Shown here piece after piece: positions 1 to 11,659 of a stretch of DNA of 64,000 nucleotides. Each line of letters starts with the position of its first letter. The stretch's first letter is position 1. The DNA is from Henricia sp. BOLD:AAB3569. Taxonomy: Eukaryota > Echinodermata > Asteroidea > Spinulosida > Echinasteridae. The position numbers were made by a program, and so were the translations under genes. The notes beneath the pieces are model-generated. The model had not been told where the DNA came from, did no database searches, and saw nothing but the letters and a program-made list of their open reading frames with translations. Where the stretch lies: the NCBI GenBank assembly GCA_037783545.1, contig JBBELK010000365.1, positions 557,550-621,549 on the forward strand, read 5' to 3'.

Positions 1-351
1 TTTTTGAGACTAGTGACCGGTCAGAAACGCTAGCAGGGAATCACGCGCGCGTGAAGTCTTAACGCGCGCGCCCGAAACTTGATACTCGCGTCTAGTTCAC
101 GCTGGCGCAAATTTCATGCATTGAGAATCAGAAAGAGGCGTGTTATAACTGAAGTTATAACACGCCTCTTTGTGGTTCTCAATCCTGACTGGCTGAAACG
201 CAGTCACGTGAGGTTCACTAATCTAGGCGAGTGCATGAAATTTGCGCCAGCGTGAACTAGACGCGCGTATCAAGTTTCGGGCGCGAGCGTTGTGACTTCA
301 CGCGCGCGTGGTTCCCTGCTAGTGTTCCTGACTGGTCACTAGTCTCAAAAA
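1..351. repeat. Long foldback (inverted-repeat) element
   Basis: Positions 1-120 and 232-351 are near-perfect reverse complements, with outer ends 'tttttgagactagt' and 'actagtctcaaaaa'. Between them an inner hairpin (121-150 with 153-182) carries 'aagaggcgtgttataact' and its complement. The arms contain alternating CG-rich stretches ('acgcgcgcg'). No ORF is present. It resembles a foldback or MITE-type non-autonomous DNA element. The left end coincides with the window start, so it may be longer. Confidence 0.85.
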
Positions 352-470
352 CTAGTGACCGGTTACTGCGCCCTCTGGAGGTTGCTTGTTAATGTATTAA
401 ATTGAATTCGATCATATCCATCTTAAATTGAATTCCATGTGTGTATTTTTGCCTGAGGCGTGTTATAAAA

Positions 471-626
471 CACATATGGACTGGCGTAATTCGTGACTGT
501 GAGTGACCACAAGAGGGTCATATTTCCCTCGGCCTTCGGCCTCGGGAAATAGGACCCTCTTGTGGTCACTCAGTCCCTCGGGGCCCATAGACGTGCACTA
601 GTGACCTCATTGCCAGTCCATATGTG
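471..626. repeat. Second foldback with nested hairpin
   Basis: The outer arm 'cacatatggactggc' (471-485) is matched by 'gccagtccatatgtg' (612-626). Inside, 501-571 forms an almost uninterrupted hairpin ('gagtgaccacaagagggtc' with its complement) closed by 'ggccttcggcc'. It shares the motif 'actagtgacc' with the foldback at the window start, so the two may be related. It is non-coding. Confidence 0.8.
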
Positions 627-1781
627 TATACTAGTGTCTGCACAATCGTGCATCAAGTCACTGAATTTCTGGTTGTTTACGCGTTACTTTAAGCGATCGT
701 CCTCGTCCGATAATTTTATTTATAATTAATACTCATCGCTATTGCGACGGCTTTTGTGAAATGCAAAATCCATCGCCATCACAATAACGATGGATTTGAA
801 TTTAGCGATCATTCTAACGATGATCGCAAAATATTGTGTTAGTGAAATCGGCCCCTGGACACATTTTAAAAAGGGTCAATGGGGAAGACAGAGTCAACTG
901 AAACTCGTGCATCGTGGATTATCATTTACACTTATTTGCAGTCCAGTTGTCATGGGGCCCATCGAAGGCAAGACACTCCGCGACACAGCTGCTCCAAGCT
1001 GCCTGATCTAAGGTTGAGAGGCTTTACACGAAGGCCTACTTCTGCTTCTAACACCTTGTTGGTTTCGTCTTCCCCATTTGTTTTTTTTATTGTCATCTTG
1101 CTTGGTAAGGGGCAACCAAACCGCTCCTTGCCTTCGAAGGTAGGAGTGGTTTCATTACCAAAGGAACATTAGTCAACACATGGCGGTATCAGCTGGGAAT
1201 ATACATATAGCATGGTGTGCGTTGGGTCGGCCTGCTGGAACGTGATTTTTATGAGACTGGTTGCTGCCTTGTCTCGTCTTACCTAAAACCGACAAGACTG
1301 CAGTAATGTTTGACTGTTATGAGACTGCATCTTTCTGTCTTCAAGATTGTTTTTAATTCCAAAACACTGAATTTCTTCGGCTAAACGTTCCTCTTTGTGC
1401 TTTTGTTCCATGCAAACCTGATCCCATGATCCTGCTTTTAAGTTACAATAGTGCCCTGTTGAACCATTTTGTTTTTTCGGCTGAAATTCAATCGATTTTG
1501 TCATGGTCTTGTCCATCACTTTAACATGTACGTGTAAACTTTTCCCACTTCTCCGGAACAGAACGTGCAGATAACAATAGCAAGATTTACCGTTTGAAGT
1601 CTTCACGTCATCTTTTGAACTCGACGTACCGTACTATAAATTATATCATAATGTTTTCTTCTTCTATTTGCAGAACTTGTGTTCAACTTTAGATATCACT
1701 AAAATAACTGGACTTTTAAGTGCAAGGTTTTTGTTACGTCACCCACGGACCTGTAGAGAAGAACCAAAGTCACTCTACTTA
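627..1781. other. No recognised gene
   Basis: Only short ORFs with no recognisable family occur here. The longest is a 107-codon minus-strand frame at 1283-1606, with no motif I can name. Codon evidence is too weak to call a gene. Confidence 0.4.
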
Positions 1782-1874
1782 ACACTATGAGCAACTACCA
1801 ATGGAAATTGGGCACACACCATTGTTAATAACAATGGTTTGTGCCCTATTTCCATTGTTGGTTGCTCATAGTGT
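1782..1874. repeat. 93-bp near-perfect hairpin (foldback MITE)
   Basis: 'acactatgagcaac' at the left end pairs with 'gttgctcatagtgt' at the right. The complementarity continues through 'caatggaaat' and 'attgttaataacaat' to the centre, with few mismatches. There is no coding capacity. Confidence 0.85.
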
Positions 1875-4236
1875 AAGAATATCAGATGCACCTTTGCTGT
1901 TATGCTAATAAGTGCACAAATCTGTGTAGGGAAATGGTGGTCACGTGGAAGACTAGGTTTATGTGAATTTTCCAAGAAAGTGATAACAAAAAAGGACATG
2001 TCAAATGTACACGCCAAGCAGGGTTGTAGTCGAGTCCATCACCACAAGTCCCTGGGTCTTAATTCAAGTCACAAACTATTCAAATAAACTCCAACACAAT
2101 ATTTCGTTTGTGCGTGTTCACCCTTTGCTTCTTGTTACTAGACTTGTGCGGGACTTGTCACGGACTCGTGATTTTATCGGCTCTGGACTTGTGATAGACT
2201 TGTAATGGACTCGACTACAACCCTGACGCCATGCTCCTTGTGGACAATTCATTTACAAAACTAGCCGTGTTCAATTAGACTTTTTCGAAATCTATTACAT
2301 GTACAACATTTACGTATAATTTTTGATGCATCATGTAAACAGCTTGTGTTACACTCTAAATGTGTGATTGTGTGGAATATTACTAAGACAGTAAAGGGGA
2401 CTTTGCCTGGTCTTTAAAACTACTGTGGTAGACTTTTCCGGGGAAAAAAAGGAACAAATCACGTCACTGTTTGAAACCCCCACCCCCCTTTACAGTCAAC
2501 AAGGTACAGTGCATTTCATAAAACTGTTTTTACGTAACGTAGCACAAAAGAGGAAGATTTGCACAAAATGAAGACGGCCATTTGTAACATTTTGCTTTTA
2601 AAGCCAGAAGAGTTTATTTCTCCTTTTTAAAAGTGAATACATATGCCATCATGTTTATAGTAGTATAACAATGTATACTGTACATGTAGTTTAGTTTCAC
2701 ATAAAAAACAGTTCTTGGATCTAGAGGATTGTTAAAGCATTAAAAGTATTAACTAACGTGTTGTAAGTACTTACTTCAGGGTCAGTTTTAAGTCCAGTAT
2801 TTAAGTAAGATGGGAAGTAATCTTCTTTTTGAGGTTGAACTGGACCCTGCTATAAAAGTATGTCCTTTTTCGTTTACAACAAAAGAGATGAATCCATTAT
2901 ATATACAATTTGATATTGTTACTAAATGTACAGGTAGGTATCCCAGAGGAGCAAATTGATGTACACTTTGTAGTAACCGTAGTTATGGCCGAGTACATGT
3001 ATATAAATATGAATGTGAATAATTGTAACCAAACCTGTTATAAAATGTAAAGAATTCAAAAGTTGGTCATTACTTTTTTTCCTTTAAAATGACTTGAGAC
3101 TGGAAACAAAATCTTAGAAAACAATTTTCAGCCAGTGTATGTTTTTTTTTCACAAGGTTTGAAGCCATGATCAATTTCTCCATTATTATTTCCCATACAA
3201 TTTTTGCTTTAAAATATGCTGAATTTCTTTCTGGTATAAAATAAAATGTTTCTGTAATGTTTGGTTAAAAGGGTCAAATTTTTAAATTGTTTTGCAGATA
3301 TTACTGTTTAGTAAAAAATAAATGGGGACAAAAATAAAAACACAATTTTATGTACTACAAATGTACACTAAAACAGCTTCCATAAAATGTTGTCCAAAGC
3401 ATAATGTCGCCACTTCAATCAGTCTTTGAAAACCTTGTAAAATCCACTACACTGTACATGTAGTTTATCAACATTTTGATTATCTTTTAATTGCCAAACT
3501 TACTGGTAGTGAATACAGTGCTGAGATGATGCAGCCTTGGGACACTCAATATATATATAAGGTGGATAAATAGGATGGAATTATAAGACCTTTGTAAACA
3601 TTCTGACTGGCTAAAAACGTTACTTTACTTTTAACAGTTTTGGTTTTCCCATTAATCTTGATTGTAAAGACATTTTAAAACAAAATTATCTTCACCTTTG
3701 CTTAAGTACTTGACATTCTGTTCACTTGTTTATGAGACCCCCATATTTCTTAGCTCTATAAAAGAAAAGAAAGAAAAAACATACGAAACAAAGCTGCATT
3801 ACAACTGAGCTTTATCAACGTGCTCGTCATCGATTGTCTAACAGGCTGTAAAAATATACATTTTGTGTATCACAAAATGAGGTAGAAAAGACATAGAAAA
3901 ATAAATATCAAATGCAAATTTACTTTTTAAAGCAGAATAACAAATAGTACACATTTTTAAATACAGAACAAGTAATGTAAAAAAAAAATAACGTTTGGAG
4001 AAACATTTCCTTATACAAGGGCCAATTTCCTAACATTTTATATCAATGTGCCTCATACACTGCAGACCATTCTGTTGCATCAGTTCAGTGTTATTGGGAT
4101 CAAATCCCAATGATGACCATAATGTATGATTTTCTCTCATCACACTATCTGGAGCCAATTGCACGTTGAAAAAAGTTTAAGCGAGGAGAAATGGCCTATG
4201 TGCCAAAGGACTATGCTGGGATTATAGAAAGAGCCA
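1875..4236. other. AT-rich unique-looking sequence, nothing recognised
   Basis: There are no ORFs of note, and homopolymer A/T runs are frequent. Short 'tgtacatgtag'-type motifs recur, as they do elsewhere in this genome. I see no gene, RNA or mobile element that I can support. Confidence 0.4.
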
Positions 4237-6450
4237 GGGGTGGATTGCAATAAAACGCACTTACCAGTTAGTGCACTAAAATTACGTCACGCGACTTCAA
4301 ACGCGTCACCCCAAGTACGTTTTGATTAGTACACTTAGTTTGACGGTTTCAATAAAGAAAAGTACACTAAAACATAGCACACTAACACCACTTTCTCTTA
4401 GTCTACTACAAACCTGTCTAACCAATGCTTTCCTATTACGTTTTGTGGTGGGAGGCGGGGGAACGACCGTGTCGTCTGCTTCGCAGAATTCCGAGTCGTC
4501 TGTTGCACTTGAAAAATGCACGGACAACTACGCTATGTTTGTATTTTTTGTGTCACCCGTTTCACGAAAACATGGATGTGTAATGGAAAAGAAATGATTT
4601 TCTTTTCGAATGTATGATAGACAAAGCAAGGCATATAATGCAACAAACTTTATTGGAAACAAAAATATGCCTATCATTATCGCACATCCGCCAAAATGTT
4701 TTCAAGACGACTTTCAACTTTCGTCTGAACGCACCTACCTATACTATACCTACTGAAAGTTTATTTATTTATTTATTTGCATGACGGCTTGCGCTTATAT
4801 AACTCTATGGCATGAAGGTATCTTTGTGTAATGTATTACTTTACTTCGCTCATTCCCAGCGTGCCTTATACACAGTTCCCTGTAAGGCGCGCTGTTAAAG
4901 GTACACACCGGCCTATACTGTTTACTTAATTTAGTGATACAGCATCCTTGACAATAATTTGTTGATGGTCCTTGTGAAAAAAAGATCGTCAAAATTCCCG
5001 TAATTAACCACAAAAGCTTATAATTAATATAAACGGTCAATGGTCGAATTACACGCTTTACCAGCCGTTCACAACTTTGTCGGAAACGATTCGCTCTTTA
5101 CTTGGCAGCTTTTTGCTTTGGATATCTCTCATTTTCTGCTGAAGATTTCACTGGACAGCCTATGGACGACCGAATGGATTTTTCCGTTTTCTGTAGAGGA
5201 GCTGACATTCATGGTTTGTCTTTACGAAAGTACAATTGTAGTTCCGCTTTTAAGCGCCGGACAACGTGTGTGTGCCGTGGGGCTAAATGTCACATTGTCC
5301 GGTATAGACTCTCCACCGTGGAACTCGCTTCAGTTCCTCGGACTTTGTGTCAAAATTGTATGTTCGATTTTTCAGAGTTATGTTTGTTTCACAACCTGAA
5401 TAAGTAGTCAAATACTCATAAATATTTTGAAAATAAATTCAGAGCTGAATATGATGCAGTACTGCAGTAATATAATGTAAACTTCAGGAATAAACTGTGT
5501 ATATCACAAGGACACTCCAAGGACACGTGATTTATCGAAACCAAAATCTGGTTCCGATAAATCAGGTGACCTCGATTTTTTTTTAAATGCTAAAAGACTG
5601 CAACATTTGGTGGTTTCTTTTCAGGTTCTCTTCAGTCTATTTCGGAAAGACTTTCAAAATCATTTATAGGTCTATTTCGAGCTCAAAATAGCCTAACAAA
5701 GCCGGTGTTCCCTTTAATGAGCGAATTACTTTACTCGCGCGCGCGTAAAAAATTAAATTGATACATTTTGTGGCATAGCTGGCTTCGTGGCCGGTGTGTG
5801 TACCGTATACTACGGTACACTGTACTGTATCGATATAGGCAGCAGTAAGCAGTTGCCCTACGTAATTTTGCGTTTAGACACACTTTTTGCAACTTACGTG
5901 TAACGTACGTACGTGTACATTATATTTCAAGAATTAGAAACTGACAGTAAACATCGATAGTGTGCCAGTGTTTGAAGAAGGTTGAGGTAGGATGACACAT
6001 TTTGTCTGCGCAAGCTTTTTTTTCTGTGCCTTGCACTTAATTTTCATTCATTATTTTTTTTTTACAATCATGACAATGGCATACGCTCGCACGCTCTCGT
6101 TTGCTCCGGTTTGGGACCGAAATCGGAAGCCATTTAACACATCCACACTGGATTAACTTTAAACTGCACGTCAAAATAGGGACGTATTCGACCTAATACA
6201 CATCTTACAAACCTGAATCGCCAGGGAAATCTTCAAATTTCCGCTAATTTTGCGATTCGAAACGATTTTATCGCCGTTAATGACCGCCATTTTGACAGCA
6301 GCAAAAAGTACACTTACGTTAGTGAACTTAAAAATTTGTATTGAAACTGGCTAGTGACTTTTCGTAAGTGGACTAATGCTAGTTCACTTTCTTAGTGCAC
6401 TTTGGCCATAGTGCACTAACTGGTAAGTGCGTTTTATTGCAATCCACCCC
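4237..6450. mobile_element. 2.2-kb element with 42-bp terminal inverted repeats
   Basis: The left terminus (4237-4278, beginning 'ggggtggattgcaataaaac') is repeated in inverse orientation at 6409-6450. Both subterminal regions hold many scattered copies of 'agt(g/a)cac(t/t)aa'-like motifs (for example 4270-4400 and 6305-6420), as expected for transposase-binding sites. Internal ORFs (5040-5399, 5102-5407, and 4306-4527 on the minus strand) show no transposase motif, so it looks non-autonomous. No unambiguous target-site duplication is visible, so the superfamily is not assigned. Confidence 0.75.
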
Positions 6451-6606
6451 AGGACATTAAATCCATTTGAAACTGTTAACATGCAAACTCGGGACATGTC
6501 TGACTACAAGGCATTTTCCAAGGGAAACTTGAAGACGGCAATGTTGAAAGACGTCAACAGTAACACAAATGCAAAGATACGATCAATAATGTGGTATTCC
6601 TACGGA

Positions 6607-6796
6607 CAGAGCGAGGCCTGACCTCGCTCTGACTTTTAAATAGCATAACCATCAATAGGCCTATATAGTTGTTGAACATAAAACTATCTTTATTTAATAC
6701 TTGAATATAAAGATAGTACTATGCAAAACATACCGTGTTAATCTAAGAAGAAGGTCAAGTCCATTTGGACATAACCCCCTTCTTAGATTAACGGTA
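6607..6796. repeat. Cluster of three hairpins
   Basis: Three successive inverted repeats occur: 6607-6631 ('cagagcgagg' / 'cctcgctctg'), 6683-6717 ('actatctttat' / 'ataaagatagt') and 6731-6796 ('ttaatctaagaag' / 'cttcttagattaa', with an inner 'gtccatttggac'). None is coding. They follow the right end of the 2.2-kb TIR element by about 150 bp. Confidence 0.65.
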
Positions 6797-7261
6797 CACA
6801 CTGTACTTGAAAATGGCAAAAACAACTACATTGTACATTAGAATTTTTTTCATAATAACAACTATTTTAAAGTTAATCATGCATCCATTATGGCATTTCA
6901 TCACGAAAAACAATGAAACCCCGGTTTTTGCCATTTTTCTCAAAATGCACTCCATGTGACTTAACCCCCTTTTACATCTAGGGTCCTCAATTCTGATGAC
7001 GTCTTCAGACAAGCCGGATTTGTTAGAAGGAAATTTGACAAATTAAGAACACAATGGAGCAATAATTACATGTACTCAAATGCACTCTGGTGTGAGCAGC
7101 AGTCTAAGAAAAGCTAATGAAATTGTTACACGGAATAGTATACATGAAGATGGTGACCCATCACCTATTGGAAATTTAAATTCCCTGAACTTACAGCACA
7201 TCATAGAAATCTGTTATGTACGAACTACCGGAATGTGAATAAAAAGACTCCCTGTAACAAA
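6797..7261. other. No recognised gene
   Basis: AT-rich intergenic sequence with only short frames and no family I recognise. Confidence 0.35.
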
Positions 7262-7345
7262 GGCCATAATAATAATAATAATAATGAATATTTGTAATGC
7301 GCCGGTATCCATCAGAAAGATGCTCAGGGCTGTGAGAATGTTGAG
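7262..7345 (-). repeat. SINE 3' tail fragment
   Basis: Read on the minus strand this gives 'tgagcatctttctgatgg', then a 'cggcgcattacaaatatt' stretch ending in an ATT microsatellite. This is the usual shape of the 3' end of a tRNA-derived SINE. The rest of the SINE is not visible. Confidence 0.5.
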
Positions 7346-7414
7346 AACAAGGAATAGGTGAAAACAGTCATTTGGGAAAAAACATAAATAGAAAAACACA
7401 ACATAATATCCCTC

Positions 7415-7668
7415 AGCGCGTGTGGTCTAGTATGTATGAAGCGGGACTCCCAATCAGAGGTTGTGGGTTCAAGCCCCACTATGACCAACATGTCAGTGTC
7501 CCTGGGCAAGGCACTTAATCCCAGTTGCATCGTCAACCCAAGCGACATTTGTGAAGCTGTCAGGGGAATGCCACAATCTAACTGCTGATATAGAGTTGAG
7601 CGCCTGGCCAGCAGCCACCTAGTTGAAGCAAAGTGGTTCTGGTTATTTCCCGATGGCAGCGGTAATAC
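7415..7668 (+). mobile_element. tRNA-derived SINE (5' part and body)
   Basis: A tRNA-like head ('gcgtgtggtctagt' ... 'gtgggttcaagcccc', i.e. A-box and B-box-like segments) is followed by a body with 'ccctgggcaaggcactta' and 'ccacctagttgaagc'. The same family, in inverse orientation, lies at 14526-14937. This copy lacks the 'gcgctatataaat' tail. Confidence 0.75.
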
Positions 7669-9046
7669 ATGTAAGGGGCCGTCCATAAAGTACCTACGCA
7701 TGAAATGCCGACTTTTTAGTGCCTCCTCTCCCCCTATACGCAGGGCGTACGCAGTGGCTTCAGTGGGTGTCTTCAGTCCCATATTTATTGTACGTCATTA
7801 AACATTATAGTGGGTATGTACAACCACCACAGTACCATGCACATCTGTGGCAAGGTAATCGATTATGACAGTAGTGTTTTTAGCAGTGGAAATTACTTTT
7901 TATCCACGGCATTGCTAAGCAAATCAATTATCTCTAACAAGATCTTAAAATGTAGGGTAAGATTAGCATAGAGTTTATTGATTTAAGAGATGGAAAATGC
8001 TACATGTACCAAGGTCTTCTGTTGGCAGATGATGATGATGATGCAAGGGTCACTTGGAGTTTATAGATGGTGCCACTGTATTTTCTTCTTTAAACTTCTC
8101 CATTTGGCCTCTATTGCTCATGATAAAGGAATTGCCTTATAGATAGCTTGAGAAGAAAACAGTCTGACGGGCAATCTGTGGTTTGGAAGAGAAAAGCTAA
8201 ACCGATCATGGAGGAAACTGTAGGGATCTGGTCCCAATCTGCCCTTCCTAAATTAAGTACACCGACAATTATACACTCCCCACCCCCCATTTTTTTGGAA
8301 CAGTCAACTACTAGGACATGTACATTCTTAGAAGTGGTGAATTCTGTGGGGCCATTCTCGAATAAGACCACAGAATAAGCACATCAAGAAATGTATATGG
8401 TCTGACCGAGGAGGGTTCTTGTCCTCTCTTCTTATCAGGTGTAACAAACCGAATAGCCTCAACAGAGATTGCATTATTTGGAAGATTAAACAAAGAACCA
8501 AAGAAATACAATTTTCCCATGTTGACTTGTGTTAGCGTTGCGAGATACCAAGTGCATGCAGGAAATCCAAACAGTTCAATGGCAAGTATGGTTGCTCATG
8601 GTGTCTCCACCCAGAGAGCAAGTTGCAAAGAGCAGGCTTCACACTACTGTTCCCTTTGGTAAAGTCCTAAGAAGAAAGCAAGATCATTTAAAGAAGATGC
8701 CCATCAGTCCACTGACGAATCCAACAACCCAGATCACTGTGTCAATTCGACATTCAGTGAGTGTGTTACTTTTGCATTAACTGGAAGCTTAGGGCAGTTG
8801 TAGCGCCGGTATTTGTGTTGTTCGTGCAATGCTGACTAAGATGAGTGGCACATATAGTCCTGTTGTTTTGAGAAAATCACTGTCCAGTTATTTATGACTG
8901 ATATTTCAATGCCAGGAATGGTCCTAACAAGAAACAAATCTTAATAGTCATAACTCTGTTTCTAAAAATATGCAAAAAGAAAGTGTCATGTTAAAATTAA
9001 ATAGGCACCAGGTCACATGACCTCAGGCTAGAGCGGTCAGAAACAT
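7669..9046. other. No recognised gene
   Basis: Short ORFs only (for example 8111-8371 minus and 8529-8780 plus), without recognisable domains. A small ATG/GAT microsatellite lies near 8025-8045. Confidence 0.35.
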
Positions 9047-9215
9047 CATGGAGTTCACGTACGCAGACCTATGTCAGAAGTGGCCGGTTCTGCCTGCTCA
9101 GCTTAAAAGCGAGCATGCAGACATTATCAAGTACATGTAAGTTTGCGAGAAGAAGAAAAGAACACGTGCTTGCAGTTCTTCCGACGGGTTCGGGAAGAGT
9201 TTTTGAAGGAGCCAT
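9047..9215 (+). pseudogene. RecQ-like helicase N-terminal relic
   Basis: A frame from ATG 9047 reads MEFTYADLCQKW and continues to 'SEHADIIKY'. It is then broken by a stop. In a shifted frame around 9170-9200 the DNA encodes LAVLPTG followed by FGKSF, the Walker A motif typical of RecQ-type helicases. The same nucleotide stretch occurs in the degenerate copy at 36366-36445, so this is a dispersed family. It is a decayed fragment with at least one stop and one frameshift. Assignment to RecQ rests on the Walker A context and on the motif Ia piece preserved at the second locus. Confidence 0.55.
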
Positions 9216-11131
9216 TGTACACACTAATGTGCCCATGAGAAAGGTTCCCCTGGTCTTTGCTGACATTAAGCAATTATCCCATGACCCCAACATCATGATG
9301 AACGTTCTGTCGAGGACCTTGTACCTGAACAGAAGGCACCTCACTAGAACCCTGTTTTGGAGAGTACCTACAATTGGACAATTGCTACAAGGAAAATAGG
9401 AACAGATGTCATGTTTTGCGGCTTTGCTTGTGGAATACAATGTATGTATGTGTCAGAGGTAAGTACATGTACATGCAAGTATAAATTACTTTATTAAATG
9501 TACTTTATTTGATGTATTCGGAGAGTACTTAAAATTGGGATTTTATTATCTAGAAATAGGGGTATAGAGTATTTTGGGATATTTAAAGAACTACCCAGTA
9601 TACCCAAGATACAAAAAGTTGTGCTAAAGAAGTGTCACTCGTACATTATCGTACAGAAGGAACAAAAGATATGACCCACCGAGAAGTAGATGTGAACTTC
9701 ACAAAGAATGGCGATTGCAACAATGCCTGGTAGTATGGATGCCACTATATTGTGTCCAAAAATGAAGACTGGTAAAAGTATAATATTGAGCGAAATAGTA
9801 CAACTGAGATGAACTTGAATTAAAAGAAGGAGATCGGGTGTACAAAAGTGAAATTGGATGCAATAATGGCGAAAAAAGACACCTCAGTTTGACTAAACAA
9901 GAAACAACTGTATTTAATAGCATGTTATTAAAATTAAACAAATTTTTTCCAAACTTTGCAGGGAAAACATACATGTATACATGTATTTGCTGGGGAAAAA
10001 ATAATGATAACAACACCCAATAAGCTTCATAAACTGCATGTGCCTGTTGGTTCCCCGTACAGCAAATATCAATATTTTCTGTAAGAGCTGCCCTGAAATA
10101 AATCAAAGATAAAACATACTGTGTTTGGTAAAGCACATTTTCCAATTTTGTTTCTCTGTTTTGAACATTAGTTTCAATACTGCTATAAATTTATCTTTCA
10201 GATCTTCAACAGCTTGCAGTCTATAGCTACACTCCCGAGGTACTAGTAGAAGAGGTGACTTCTCTGTATGATTTTGAAAAAGTGGCTTGAACCACATGTT
10301 CTCCACCATTGAGAACCACTCACATCCCCATTCCTGCTGTTTCAAAAGAATCCATGGTGGTGACCAGAATGCAGTATCGGTTGTGGAGCAGTGATGAGTG
10401 GAAACCACTTCTGCAATATCCAGAGGAAAGGATGAGCCTGAACCAGACTCACTGGGACTCATCTGTTTGAAGGTGTATTTTTTTTGCCAATTGATAATTT
10501 TACATTTGATTTAATTTTAGTAGACGAAGCCTGCCATCTTGAAGCTACAAGATAACATTGGAAATTTCGGCAGCTCATAACGTCGCAACAGACTTCCATT
10601 CCCCGACGTAAATGGATGCCCTACAATCGTAGGACTTGCATTCCCTAATGTGAATGGACTGAGAAATACAATTGAGTTATGGTCCATGGTGAAAGATTAC
10701 AGACAGCACAGTTTACAGACAGCTGAAGTTTCAGCTTATGCCACAAAAACAAATTAAAACATTCTGAGAAAATGTTTCTCCCAATAATTGTATTCATAGG
10801 AGAAAAAAAGTTTTGGCACTTGCATTTAAGTGAACAGAAGTGAGGATGGGAGCCTTTTGGCAGGCAGTTTTATCAAGTGCTCAAAAAGCTGTCATACAAA
10901 AAGAGTGATGGTGAACACTTCTGTGATCCCTGTACTCAAGTTAAAATTGCATGGTGAAAGATAATCAAGGATGTATTTCCACAATCTTCTATGCTGCCTC
11001 TGGAATAAATAACACTTCAACCATGAAGATGATCTGGAAAAACACAAAAAGAAACCACATTGGTGGTTAAAGTTGTAGAGGACTAGTTACTTTTAATACA
11101 TCTAGTCGTGGGTGATGTGGGTATGTATGGA
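9216..11131. other. No recognised gene
   Basis: This includes possible extension of the RecQ-like relic (9216-9400, open but unassigned) and a 119-codon minus-strand frame at 10103-10462. That frame has protein-like composition (Trp-rich 'FWSPPWILLKQQEWGCEW') but belongs to no family I can name. Confidence 0.35.
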
Positions 11132-11635
11132 CGGCCAACAGGGCAAAAAACGGCAACGCGGCAGGCCGAAAGAACAACGCGGCAGGCCGAAAGAACAACG
11201 CGGCAGGCCGAAAGAACAACGCAGCAGGCCGAAAGGACAACGCGGCAGGCCGAAAGACAACGCGGCAGGCCGAAAGAACAACGCGGCAGGCCGAAAGGAC
11301 AACGCAGCAGGCCGAAAGAACAACGCGGCAGGCCAAAAGACAACGCGGGAGGCCGAAAGGACAACGCGGCAGGCCGAAAGACAACGCGGCAGGCCGAAAG
11401 AACAACGCGGTAGGCCGAAAGAACAACGCAGCAGGCCGAAATAACAACGCGGCAGGCCAAAAGAACAACGCGGTAGGCCAAAAGGACAACGCGGCAAGCC
11501 AAAAAGACGCGCGCACCTTGCTTGCCGCGTTGTCTTTTTGGCCTGCCGCGTTGTCTTTTTGGCTTGCCGCGTTGTCTATTTTTGCCCCGTTGGCGACCCG
11601 CGGCCAACGGGGCAAAAATAGACAACGCTGTTTAC
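11132..11635. repeat. 21-bp minisatellite with inverted terminal units
   Basis: Units of about 18-21 bp ('aacgcggcaggccgaaagaa') run in tandem on the + strand to about 11510. At 11521-11580 the same unit appears in reverse orientation, three times, making a long snap-back. It ends with a hairpin, 11576-11593 against 11604-11621 ('ccaacggggcaaaaatag'), and a related 'ccaacagggcaaaaaa' opens the array at 11135. Frames are open on both strands only because the repeat lacks stop codons. Confidence 0.9.
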
Positions 11636-11659
11636 AGGAGGGCGCTGTTTACAGCGCTG

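Noticed and set aside
1283-1606. 107-codon minus-strand ORF as a gene
   Set aside because: No domain, no splice or promoter support, and the length is compatible with chance.
5040-5407. Two overlapping ORFs as the transposase of the 2.2-kb TIR element
   Set aside because: About 100-120 codons each, in different frames, with no DDE or DNA-binding motif visible.
11132-11510. Possible CRISPR array
   Set aside because: Units are contiguous with no unique spacers, and the genome is eukaryotic.
11067-11625. Overlapping ORFs of 100-182 codons on both strands
   Set aside because: They are produced by a stop-free 21-bp repeat, have no start context or domain, and occur in every frame.
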